Of a DNA stretch of 15,021 nucleotides, positions 1-7,355 are shown in pieces. How positions within the stretch are numbered: position 1 is the first letter of the stretch; every line of letters starts with the position of its first letter. Below the pieces are notes generated by a model. That model was not told where the DNA came from and searched no databases. It saw nothing but the letters and a program-made list of their open reading frames with translations. The stretch is from an uncultured Chlorobiales bacterium. GTDB lineage: Bacteria; Bacteroidota; Chlorobiia; Chlorobiales; Chlorobiaceae. The stretch is from NCBI GenBank assembly GCA_903901395.1, contig CAIUQW010000033.1, forward strand, positions 1-15,021, in the 5' to 3' direction. A program made the position numbers and the translations under genes.

Positions 1-10
1 TACCTGCTTG

Positions 11-496
11 TCAAACAGGTGCCTCTTCAGAATCGGAAAGATGTTTTGCGGGCCGCTCGTACTTGAAGATGCAGACGGCGCTGCCGAAAGCCTGACGACA
101 GAGGATTTCGCCCTTCATCTCGGGGAAAGCTCGGCGAGTTGCGGCCATGTCGAGTTCGCAGATGACATGGCAAGGGGTCTCATATCCGAACTCCCGACAC
201 ACCTCCAGCCAGGGGCAGATGCGCTGGATTTCGAGCACAGCGTCGATATCATGGTTGGTGATGTCCACCACATCCATCTCCATGCCGATTGCCTCGAAAA
301 CGGGCACCGCCGCCCGGAACGCCTCGGCAAGCGTGGGCATGGCGAGCATCGGCCCCATGCGCTCTTTCTGCAACTCGGGAAAACCTTCGAGCATGGTTTC
401 CCAAGCCGCAGCCTCGCCGTGCTTTTCGCTCAGCTCCCTGAATCGCGCGAACTTCTTTCTCGCCGATTCGATCAGTTCCGTATGTATCTCCCCCAT
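11..496 (-). CDS. ATC hydrolase-like small protein
   Basis: A complete 161-residue protein. The second half carries a Cys-rich pattern, CPWLEVC then GYETPCHVICELD and EILCRQAFGSAVCIFKYER. This resembles the L-2-amino-thiazoline-4-carboxylic acid hydrolase-like family (Pfam ATC_hydrolase). The N-terminal part (residues 1-60) is charged and probably helical. There is no signal peptide or membrane segment, so it is probably cytosolic. The ATG at 496 is chosen because a purine-rich stretch (GGGAGA) lies about 10 bases upstream. Family members are widespread and most have no proven substrate, so the enzymatic name should not be read as a demonstrated reaction. A reading frame on the opposite strand (8-532) is judged a shadow because only this frame shows a coherent family-like pattern. 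The gene diverges from the SWIM pseudogene across a short AT-rich spacer. Confidence 0.6.
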   Translation of the reverse strand: MGEIHTELIESARKKFARFRELSEKHGEAAAWETMLEGFPELQKERMGPMLAMPTLAEAFRAAVPVFEAIGMEMDVVDITNHDIDAVLEIQRICPWLEVCREFGYETPCHVICELDMAATRRAFPEMKGEILCRQAFGSAVCIFKYERPAKHLSDSEEAPV

Positions 497-531
497 CGCT
501 CGGTCTCCCGCTTGAAGTTTGTCTCACCGTG

Positions 532-550
532 ATTGCTGTTGTTCAGCAAT
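532..550. promoter_or_regulatory. Inverted repeat in leader of the ATC-like gene
   Basis: A perfect 7-bp inverted repeat (ATTGCTG, loop TTGTT, CAGCAAT) lies 36 bases upstream of the ATC-like start codon. On the minus strand an AT-rich block (GCTATATTATAAC, 558-570) that could serve as a -10 region lies just upstream of it, which would place the repeat in the 5' leader or over the transcription start. It could be an operator or an mRNA hairpin. Function is not shown. Confidence 0.35.
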
Positions 551-570
551 GGCAATTGTTATAATATAGC

Positions 571-1110
571 GTGTTTCGCCATCGATCCGATGTAATCTTC
601 GCCCTTGTTCTACGGCGCATGCCGGTCATACGAGAATACATCATCAATCCATTGAAACTGCCATGCGGATTTCCACTGAACCAGTTCGACGAGTGTATCG
701 ATGACATAATCCTGAAGCGCGGCCTGACCTATTTCAGAAATGGTTCGGTGCATGAACCTCAAGAGCGCGCTCCTGGTGAGTAGGAGGCGATTGTCGATAG
801 CGAGTCGCCTTAAACCGTTCGGCTCGTCATCGATCACGACGAGGTGGTCGAACATCTTTGCGGGTGCCCGTACGACGCGAGGCCGGTCTGCAAGCTTGTG
901 GCAGCGGTGCTCTTCTATCTCCCAAGGATGCGCTCGGTCTGAAAGAATAAAAGAAGTCTGCCAACGGTGAGGGCGCAAAAAAACCAGCGAAACGCAAACC
1001 TGTCGAGGAACGTGCCGGTATGGCGCAGAATGCTCAAACTTGGCGGGCAGGAAAAGGTTGTCGAGCTTGTCGCATTTTTGCGAAAGACATCACTCAACGA
1101 ACGGCATTGA
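571..1110 (+). pseudogene. Decayed SWIM zinc-finger protein gene
   Basis: One frame translates throughout into a SWIM-domain protein but is interrupted by TAG at 781, TAA at 811 and TGA at 940. The first part contains LNQFDECIDDIILKRGLTYFRNG, the usual N-terminal lead-in of SWIM proteins. After two stops come VRLVIDHDEVVEH and then LCGCPYDARPVCKLVAAVLF, which fits the CxCxnCxH SWIM finger except that the final His is replaced by Leu (CKH to CKL). After the third stop comes a basic Lys/Arg-rich linker, then RMLKLGGQEKVVELVAFLRKTSLNERH, the usual C-terminal helical region, ending at TGA 1108. SWIM fingers bind zinc and mediate DNA or protein contacts. With three nonsense codons and a lost zinc ligand, the gene is dead. 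The upstream limit is uncertain; the domain itself begins near 650. Confidence 0.75.
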
Positions 1111-1175
1111 TGGAGGAGTTGAACCGGGTGTGATCGATATTGCGTTATCCTCGCTCCGGCGTCAGGGAAACTACC

Positions 1176-1256
1176 GGAACATCGTTTGAATCCCTCCCGA
1201 ACACCTGGATATGCCCCGTCTGCGGCGTGGGAAAAGAAGATTTCACGAAAGCGTGA
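1176..1256 (+). pseudogene. 3' fragment of a rubredoxin gene
   Basis: Twenty-six codons and a stop encode [18 protein letters not shown] followed by GKEDFTKA, the C-terminal half of a rubredoxin with its second CPVC iron-binding knuckle. It parallels codons 27-52 of the intact rubredoxin at 11410-11568. By eye there are 11 base differences in 78, eight of them synonymous and ten in third positions. The N-terminal half with the first CxxC is absent: upstream of 1170 the reading frame no longer resembles rubredoxin. A domain with only two of four iron ligands cannot hold the Fe(SCys)4 site, so this is a remnant. It follows the SWIM pseudogene and ends about 55 bases before the 3' end of the OLD nuclease gene. 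Confidence 0.85.
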
Positions 1257-1310
1257 TCGAATTCTGTTGCCCCGGTTTATTATCGATTGATAAATCAGGG
1301 TGATCTGTTT

Positions 1311-3022
1311 CTACGGATTCGATGCCTTGATAAATTTCATAAGCTTTTCGATCTGCAATTTGAGATCGTAGATTTCATAGTTCGGCTCGAAATGCTCTGT
1401 CACATATCGCGCCACATCGACTTTTGATGCTTGAGTCTCTTGTCCTTTTTTCCCTTTGATACGCAAGCAATTATCGTATCTCTCAAAATTGGATAACAGC
1501 GTTGCATTTTTATTTACAAAGTTTATCGCCTCTTTCAGTTGCTCTTGAGGTATATAATTCTCTATCTCTCGCCCATCGGTTATCCACGCATGACCCGGTC
1601 CGGAATCAAATTCCGTTCTCAGTCGCTGCTTTGTCTCATTGATTCTTGCGCCTTTCTTCGATTTATCGCTATCGATGAGGATAACACCTCTGCGATTCAG
1701 ACGACGAAGAGAGATAAAATCATCGACTTTATCAGAAATATCTTCGTTCGTAAGATGCGCTGCTAATCTTCCACCATAAAACATGATACTGTAATGAATG
1801 CCTTCGATATATTCTAGATTTCTGTGTTGAATCCAGTAATTCAGATATATCCTGTCCGAAGGCCCCTCGACCCAAATCACGCAATTGGCTTGCAGCAAAT
1901 CAGATGGATGATACCCCAAATCTTCACAAATGGCTGATCGATGATTATCGGATGTTACTCTTTCAACAACCGATGCGGCATTCTCAAGCCGTACATGATA
2001 AATCTCGACGCCCTTGACATCCATGAAGGCCGCCGAGTGGGTGCTGATAAAATACTGGTTTGAAGTGTGTTCGATAAGATATTTCAGCAACTTCTTTTGC
2101 AGTATGGGATTCAAATGAATCTCCGGCTCTTCAACACAAATAACGTAATCATTGAGCACCGTGGCTGCTGACGCCAGAATGATCACCTCATGCATTCCGA
2201 TCCCAAGAGACTCAATCGGCAGCGTTTTACCATCCATATGAACCAGAATCGTATCTCTTTCATGTGGTATTTCAATGACGGCTTCAGGATTATCGATAAC
2301 AGACCGGACAAAATGAGTTATTTCATTAAAACGTTGTTTATCTATTTGACTATGAACATCAGGATTCTGCAAACGCGCAAGTCGATCTATTATCCCAAAG
2401 CCCTCGAAGCCATCAGAACTTGACCCTTTTTTCCCAATTTGACGGATAGCGGGTATTGTAATAACATTGTGAATAGGAGGATGTTCTGATTGCAATATTT
2501 TGATAACTTCAGGCTCCCATTCTTCTTTCCTTCTGCCAGCAGATTTTCTTGTCAACCCTTCCCATAAAACACTAATATCTTGATTTTTCAACTCGTCTAT
2601 TGCATTACACCATGACTCAATCAATATCATTTCATTAGGTATTGATTTCAGACTCCAGCAAATTCCAGAATCATTACCAGAACACATTCGCTTCAGAATC
2701 ATATCAATTATTATATCGAACGGATATGTTTGTATTCTGTTAATACGAGATAATAAACGCTCTCTCAAATCTCCTGCTCTTTCCCCATACCCAATAATCA
2801 TTGTGGGTCTGTCAGGTAAATGATATGATAGCCGATCTAGATCATTGTTCTTTTTTTCTGTAGATTTTGCAATGATCTCGCTGATAAACCTCAGAATATT
2901 GACTTCCCTGAGTTATTCCTGCCAATAAACAGATTGACTTTTTCAAAGTTTTCGAAATACTGAATATCCTTTCCAAAACTTCGATAACCACCGATAGCAA
3001 GATTCTTGATTGGAAGAGTCAT
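1311..3022 (-). pseudogene. OLD-family ATPase/TOPRIM nuclease, frameshifted
   Basis: Two frames together give an approximately 570-residue class 1 OLD-type protein (ABC-type ATPase plus TOPRIM nuclease). The first begins at ATG 3022, with AAGGA nearby, and reads MTLPIKNLAIGGYRSF to Walker A GRNNSGKS (residues 34-41), then stops at 2891-2893. The second frame is open from about 2900 to 1311 and continues NILRFISEII. Restoring one base at about 2900-2902 joins them. Counting from the Met at 2801, the second part has an ABC-signature-like region near 199-212, Walker B VICVEEPEIHLNP (220-232), the switch His in FISTHSAAF (251-259), TOPRIM Glu in VEGPSDRIY (311-319), LIDSDKSKK (375-383) and DGREIENY (409-416). 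All later motifs are intact, so the break may be recent. OLD proteins are phage-defence or DNA-repair nucleases. No GajB-like helicase or other partner is adjacent. The gene is visibly more AT-rich than its Lol neighbours, suggesting transfer. Confidence 0.85.
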
Positions 3023-3103
3023 CGCTGTTCCTTCATTTATTGATAAGAATCACCTCACTACGAAATGTAGTCAAAAATACTTTTATCTTTCAAAAAGTTA
3101 TCG

Positions 3104-4354
3104 TCACTCCATCTTGTTTTCCAGCGAGCGGCTGGTTGCAATCGCGGCGGCTTTGCCTGCGGGGTAGAGGCTGACGAGGAGGGTGAAGAGGATCGCGGCG
3201 AGGCCGACGGCAAGGAAGTCGCCGGGTTTCATGCTGACGGGGTAGGCGGTGATGATAAACGCGCTTTTTGACGGGAGCTGCACGATGCCCCAAAGCTCCT
3301 GCGCTTTGCAGATGAGCCACGCGATGAGCGAGCCGAGCGCCGTACCCGCGAGGCCGGTCAGGCCGCCTTCGACGATGAAGATCGTCATGAACTGCGGCTT
3401 TTCGAGGCCGAGGCAGCGGAGGTAGAACAGCTCGTGGCGCTTGTCGATGACCGTCATGGCGAGCGAGCCGCCGAGGCTCAGGAGCGCGACGAGGATCACC
3501 AGCATCAGCACGGCGAAGCTCGCCCACTTTTCGAGCTGCATTACGGCGAACATGTCGCGGTGGCGCTCGCCGAGCGTCAGCACGCGCAGCTCCTTCTCCA
3601 GCCGGTGCGCCGTAATCCATTGCTGCAATTGCACTTCAAGCGCTTCGTCGCTCACCCCAGCCTTACCCCGGATGTCGATGCCTGAGTAGCGTTCCCGCCC
3701 GAAGAGCAGGATGTTCTGCGCCATCTCGACCGGCGCGAGCACGTAGCGGTCGTCGAAAACTTTTTGCAGCGAGAAAGCGCTCTCGACTCTCGCGTCGCTC
3801 ATCGACAACACCGGCATAAGTTCCGGCTGCGAAAAGGCTTGCAGACCAGCGGAAATCAGCTCCGGGCTGAAGAGGCGCACCGGCTGATCAGGATAGAGCC
3901 GCAACCGTTCGGCAAGCAGGCTGCCCGCCGAGATACCTCCGGCGGAAAAATACGCATGCTTACGCGACGTATTTTTCATCATATAGCGCTGCGCTTCGCC
4001 AGTAATTCCGCGAACCATGATCAGTTCGCTCTTTCCCGCCGCGGTGATGATCGCCTGCCCCTCGACGAAGGGTTGCGCCGATTCAATGCCGTCGAGCCGT
4101 GCGATGGCCGCGAGCAGCGAGTCGCTCACGACGAGCGAGCGGCCTTGCGCGGGCGCGATCTGCACCGGCCCTTCGACGGTCGTAAAGAGGTCGCGAGCCA
4201 GGCTCTGGAAGCCGTTCAGCACGCTCATCACCACGAGCAGCGTCGAGACGCCAATGACGATCCCCGCGAGGCTGATGCCCGAGATGATGTTGATCACCCG
4301 GAAGCGCTTCCGCGCGAAACTGTAGCGCCCGGCAATCCATATACCCGCTTTCAT
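3104..4354 (-). CDS. LolC/E-like ABC transporter permease (second of pair)
   Basis: A 416-residue inner-membrane permease of the LolC/LolE/FtsX superfamily. It has an N-terminal transmembrane helix (about residues 21-47, IISGISLAGIVIGVSTLLVV), a large periplasmic domain, and three C-terminal helices (about 275-300, 320-345, 375-400) forming the FtsX domain. The cytosolic loop TVIDKRHELFYLRCLGL is the site where such permeases contact their LolD-type ATPase. Known LolCDE complexes extract lipoproteins from the inner membrane for transfer to LolA. No ATPase gene lies alongside, so LolD would have to be encoded elsewhere. The start is well placed: AGGAGGAG lies just upstream of the ATG. It follows the other permease with only 10 bases between, so the two are almost certainly translated from one mRNA and form a heterodimer. 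It could instead be a MacB-like exporter half. Confidence 0.85.
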   Translation of the reverse strand: MKAGIWIAGRYSFARKRFRVINIISGISLAGIVIGVSTLLVVMSVLNGFQSLARDLFTTVEGPVQIAPAQGRSLVVSDSLLAAIARLDGIESAQPFVEGQAIITAAGKSELIMVRGITGEAQRYMMKNTSRKHAYFSAGGISAGSLLAERLRLYPDQPVRLFSPELISAGLQAFSQPELMPVLSMSDARVESAFSLQKVFDDRYVLAPVEMAQNILLFGRERYSGIDIRGKAGVSDEALEVQLQQWITAHRLEKELRVLTLGERHRDMFAVMQLEKWASFAVLMLVILVALLSLGGSLAMTVIDKRHELFYLRCLGLEKPQFMTIFIVEGGLTGLAGTALGSLIAWLICKAQELWGIVQLPSKSAFIITAYPVSMKPGDFLAVGLAAILFTLLVSLYPAGKAAAIATSRSLENKME

Positions 4355-4364
4355 CGGCTCCTCC

Positions 4365-5633
4365 TCATGTGGTCAATGCGACGCTGGGCCGGAGCGAGGC
4401 GGCCACGCGCGATGGAATGAAGGCAAAAAGCAGCGTCAGAACCGCCACGCCCGCCGATACGGTGAGGTATTGCAGTGGGTCGATTTCAAGCGGTACGTGG
4501 CGAATGAAGTAACTTTTTTCGGGCAGCGTAATCAGGTGGAAGCGTAATTCAAAGAGCGACAGGCCGAGCGCAAACAGGTTGCCCAAGCCGATGCCGACCA
4601 GCGAAATCATGAACGCCTGCCCCATGAACACCATGCTCACGGCGCGAGGTTCGAGGCCAAGCGCGGAGAGCATCCCGATCTCCTTCGTTTTTTCGATGAT
4701 CAGCACGAGCAGTGTCGAGACGATGTTGAACACCGCCACGACCGTGATGGTGATGATGAGCAGCGGCATGATGTTTTTCTGGAGCTTCAGCCACTCGAAG
4801 AGATTGGAGTAGCGCTCATACACCGTGTAGGAGTAAAACGGATAGCCGAGCCGCGACGCGACGGTCGCCGAAATCGTGCTCAACTGGCGCATGTCGGAGA
4901 CATTGGCCTCGTAGCCCGAGATCATGCCGGGATGGTAGAGTTGCTGGAGCCTCGTGAGATCGGCGAAGACGACGATGTCGTCGAACCCTTCGGAGAGGCC
5001 GGTGTCGTAGATACCCGCAACTTGCGCCACATGCAGATCGAGGCTCGACAGCAGCTCCACGACGCTCTCCTTGCCGGTGAGACTGGATGCGCCTTTTTTG
5101 CCCGCAATGCCAACGATCATCAGCCGGTCACCCGTCTTGATGCCAAGATTGTCGGCCAGTGTCTTGCCAAGAAGGATTGGCAGCGGCCCGTCCGCCGAAG
5201 CTGGAGCCGCGGCGAGCAGCGCCGGGCCGTTCCGCAGAAAGCGCGAACTCTCGCGGGGATCGATTCCCTGAAGCATCGCCGGAGCAATGTTGCTGCCCGC
5301 AGAGGCGCTCCCGGCGCGGCTTCGGAGCATCACGTTCACTTCGAGAAACGGCGACGCCGTCGCGATGCCCGGCACGCTTTTCAGTGTCTGGAGGTCGCGG
5401 CGGGTCTCAGCAAAAAGCCGCTCATCCGGCTGGCGCACCTGAAGATGCGAGGTGAAACTGATGAGCTTGCCCTCGATAACCGAAGCAAATCCGTTGACAA
5501 TCGACAGCGTCAGAATCAGCGCCGCAGTCCCCACAGCGATGCCAATCACCGACGCCAGCACGATAAACGTCGGCTTCGACAGCGACCGGGGCTTGAAGGC
5601 AAACCGCCTGGCAATGTACAATTCAGCTTTCAT
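4365..5633 (-). CDS. LolC/E-like ABC transporter permease (first of pair)
   Basis: A 422-residue permease of the lipoprotein-releasing LolC/E type. The N-terminus MKAELYIARRFAFKP is typical, followed by a transmembrane helix (about 22-48), a periplasmic region to about 280, and three more helices (about 285-310, 335-360, 390-412). The loop EKTKEIGMLSALGL closely matches the LolC/E coupling helix that binds the LolD ATPase. Length and order are normal for the family. It would act in the inner membrane with the downstream permease to feed lipoproteins to the outer membrane. The ATG at 5633 is taken as the start: in-frame extension upstream hits a stop immediately. The strong Shine-Dalgarno GGGAGGGG is 16 or more bases away and better positioned for a four-codon ORF that overlaps this ATG. 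No lolD is visible in the window. Confidence 0.87.
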   Translation of the reverse strand: MKAELYIARRFAFKPRSLSKPTFIVLASVIGIAVGTAALILTLSIVNGFASVIEGKLISFTSHLQVRQPDERLFAETRRDLQTLKSVPGIATASPFLEVNVMLRSRAGSASAGSNIAPAMLQGIDPRESSRFLRNGPALLAAAPASADGPLPILLGKTLADNLGIKTGDRLMIVGIAGKKGASSLTGKESVVELLSSLDLHVAQVAGIYDTGLSEGFDDIVVFADLTRLQQLYHPGMISGYEANVSDMRQLSTISATVASRLGYPFYSYTVYERYSNLFEWLKLQKNIMPLLIITITVVAVFNIVSTLLVLIIEKTKEIGMLSALGLEPRAVSMVFMGQAFMISLVGIGLGNLFALGLSLFELRFHLITLPEKSYFIRHVPLEIDPLQYLTVSAGVAVLTLLFAFIPSRVAASLRPSVALTT

Positions 5634-5657
5634 CTGTTGTTCATATCAACCCCTCCC
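5630..5657 (-). promoter_or_regulatory. Strong SD with 4-codon mini-ORF overlapping the Lol operon start
   Basis: On the minus strand GGGAGGGG (5650-5657) lies about 5-7 bases upstream of an ATG at 5644. That frame encodes only Met-Asn-Asn-Arg before TGA at 5630-5632. Its stop overlaps the permease start codon as ATGA (5633-5630), the classic geometry for translational coupling by re-initiation. The permease ATG itself is too far from the SD for ideal initiation. This could be a genuine coupling leader, or the SD may simply serve the ATG at 5633 with long spacing. Confidence 0.5.
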
Positions 5658-5699
5658 AATCAACAGGACAGCTTTTAGAGAAAATTAGGTTTGCTAAGG

Positions 5700-5717
5700 C
5701 AGCCCCATCGGGGGCTG
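5700..5717 (+). terminator. GC-rich hairpin followed by T-rich run
   Basis: A 7-bp perfect stem (CAGCCCC, loop ATCG, GGGGCTG) is followed on the plus strand by ATTTTCTT, resembling a rho-independent terminator for plus-strand transcription. No plus-strand gene ends here, and on the minus strand there is no T-run after the stem. It sits between the IS3 remnant and the Lol operon start, so it may instead be a leftover element end or lie in the operon leader. Confidence 0.4.
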
Positions 5718-5744
5718 ATTTTCTTGATAACCGGTTGCGGAAAC

Positions 5745-6353
5745 CTCGCTTATGAGTGACTTGTGGCGTCGAACCGTGTTGTAATTGTCAAACCATTACC
5801 TCAAGCCCTTGTGAAGCTCAAGACCATCCGTCAGCGCATTCAGGTAAATGTACTCATATTTGACGCTTCTCCATAACCGCTCGATGAAAACGTTACCGAT
5901 AGCTCATCCATTTCAGTACATCGAGAGCTTTGGCTGCTCATTTTTCAGAAGTGCTGTGGTGAAAACCTCGCGGCTGAACTGGTTGCTCTGATCAGTGTTG
6001 AGGTTCTCCGAGGCGCCATGCCTGCGGATGGTTTCGCCGCTTTCGGCTTTCATCTTCACGGAGACTGATTGGTTGAGCACAAAGGGACTATTCAGCCCGA
6101 TATACGCCATCAGGCACATAAACCATCACCATTAGGTATATGGGTGAGGTCGAGCGCCCAGACAAGGACACTGTGCGTCAAGTTCAGGTTCCTGAAAAGA
6201 TGGGGATAGGCCGTTTTGGCTGGCGGGTTAAAAAAGGGTACGGCTGGGGCCGATTGCATCGAGTCGCATATGAGTCGATACATCCGCCCCAACCGATTGA
6301 TGTTGCTCTTGCAGCTTCTACTCCAACATGCGATAAACGCCGTAGTAGGACTG
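5745..6353 (-). pseudogene. IS3-family OrfB transposase remnant
   Basis: Reading the minus strand from right to left across several frames gives a recognisable IS3 OrfB. YYGVYRMLE and a stop come first (near 6350-6320), then after a shift NRLGRMYRLICDSMQSAP, FRNLNLTHSVLVWALDLTHIP (the first Asp of the DDE triad, by comparison with VWATDITYIP), then NLNTDQSNQFSREVF (second Asp), and finally GNVFIERLWRSVKYEYIYLN containing the catalytic Glu. The C-terminal end WFDNYNTVRRHKSL follows an in-frame TAA. There are at least two stops and several frameshifts. OrfA and terminal repeats are not visible. This is an old, dead insertion between the Lol operon and the PEP-CTERM gene. Confidence 0.85.
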
Positions 6354-6488
6354 TGTTACCTCAGTTGGAAATGGAGAAAGGGCCTTGCTGAGTCAGTTGG
6401 TTGACGGTGTTTGCTGTTGTTGAAATCTGTCTGGATTCAAGACTCCGCCTCATTCCCAGATAAGGCAATAACATTATGCCGTTGTCAG

Positions 6489-7178
6489 TCAGGCCGCAAT
6501 ATTTTTTTTTCTCGATTCAATAGCTCTCATCAGAACTGCGCCGATTCCGATCAGCGCAACGCTGGCAGGTTCAGGCACAACTCCACCCTGGCCGCCAAGA
6601 TCTCCAGTTCCTGAGTTGTTAACTTGAACATAGAGTTTGCTGCTCCCACCACGGCCATCCGTCCCGGTACCGTTATACACACTTTGCAATCGCGCGCCTA
6701 AATCGGTAAAAGTTATGTTTTCATTTGCCGTGAGCGTAAAACTGGTCGATTGAATATCATCCCCTTTTCCGATTCCAGGTTTTCCAATTTCAACCCCGCC
6801 ATCAAAAGAATAGATATTTCCATCGCCCTGCATGTTCGCATCTTTTGATTTTGGCAATGTGTCTACACGGCCCGCATTATCGAAAACATAAGAGGTCACC
6901 TTTGGGCCACTCACGGACAAGCCCGTCAAGTTGCCATCCCAACTAAAATAGATGCCTCTGATGTCAGCAACAGTGCCTGCGCCCAGGCTGACGTCAACAG
7001 TGACGGAATGCGTTCCCGAACCAGTAACGGACATAATCACTTGCGAATTATCTCCGGTATACTCATCGAGAGTAAATACGAGTGGTGGCGTCGCCGGAGG
7101 CACAGGCACAGGATATGCCGCTAACGGGAATACTGCCGTCATCAACAAGGCTCCACTCAGTATACTTAGTTTTTTCAT
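6489..7178 (-). CDS. PEP-CTERM domain exported protein
   Basis: A 229-residue secreted protein. Residues 1-22 form a signal peptide (MKKLSILSGALLMTAVFPLAAY). The middle is a low-charge, Gly/Ser/Thr-rich beta-type region. The C-terminus is a PEP-CTERM sorting signal: VPEPASVALIGIGAVLM, then a basic tail ESRKKN. In this family the signal is recognised by an exosortase that cleaves near PEP and releases or anchors the protein, usually in exopolysaccharide-producing Gram-negatives. No exosortase or polysaccharide gene is in the window, so processing would depend on a distant locus. ATG 7178 is preferred; an in-frame GTG lies at 7181. A purine-rich GAGAGAAG sits about 8 bases upstream. The stop lies about 135 bases from the IS3 remnant. 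The mature function is unknown. Confidence 0.85.
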   Translation of the reverse strand: MKKLSILSGALLMTAVFPLAAYPVPVPPATPPLVFTLDEYTGDNSQVIMSVTGSGTHSVTVDVSLGAGTVADIRGIYFSWDGNLTGLSVSGPKVTSYVFDNAGRVDTLPKSKDANMQGDGNIYSFDGGVEIGKPGIGKGDDIQSTSFTLTANENITFTDLGARLQSVYNGTGTDGRGGSSKLYVQVNNSGTGDLGGQGGVVPEPASVALIGIGAVLMRAIESRKKNIAA

Positions 7179-7311
7179 CACTATCTTCTCTCTTTGAAGA
7201 ATTTTTTACACATGGTTTGTTGTCAGCCCTTAATGCTGCGACTCTCTCCAGCAACGACATACACAGCCCATATGAGGATCGCATCATAAATACATATATC
7301 ACCTTTATTAA

Positions 7312-7338
7312 ATTATACAAAAAATAGTGTTCATCCAA
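7312..7338 (-). promoter_or_regulatory. Candidate promoter of the PEP-CTERM gene
   Basis: On the minus strand a perfect TATAAT (7317-7312) is preceded by TTGGAT (7338-7333) with a 15-base spacer, a little shorter than ideal. It would give a leader of roughly 125 bases before the PEP-CTERM start. Based on sequence match to the sigma-70 consensus only. Confidence 0.35.
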
Positions 7339-7355
7339 TAGTACCGTATACTATT
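7337..7355. promoter_or_regulatory. Inverted repeat overlapping the candidate -35
   Basis: AATAGTA, a 5-base centre, then TACTATT form a perfect 7-bp inverted repeat that touches the candidate -35 box of the PEP-CTERM gene. The position would suit an operator, but no regulator gene is nearby and the site is short and AT-rich. Confidence 0.25.

Noticed and set aside
8..532. 174-codon plus-strand ORF
   Set aside because: Fully opposite the ATC-like gene, with a low-complexity composition and no family pattern; the minus-strand frame has the Cys motif and a plausible start.
610..978. 122-codon minus-strand ORF
   Set aside because: Antisense to the SWIM pseudogene, whose plus-strand translation is homologous across the whole stretch.
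2890..2905. Programmed ribosomal frameshift in the OLD gene
   Set aside because: No slippery heptamer or downstream pseudoknot seen; a one-base deletion is simpler.
1311..3022. Gabija or PARIS defence system
   Set aside because: Only one OLD-type protein is present; no GajB helicase or AriA/AriB partner lies on either side.
3764..4420. 218-codon plus-strand ORF inside the permease genes
   Set aside because: Arg/Ala-rich antisense shadow typical of GC-rich coding DNA; the permeases on the other strand are clear.
4932..5678. 248-codon plus-strand ORF opposite the first permease
   Set aside because: Composition bias only, no domain; it overlaps a well-supported gene.
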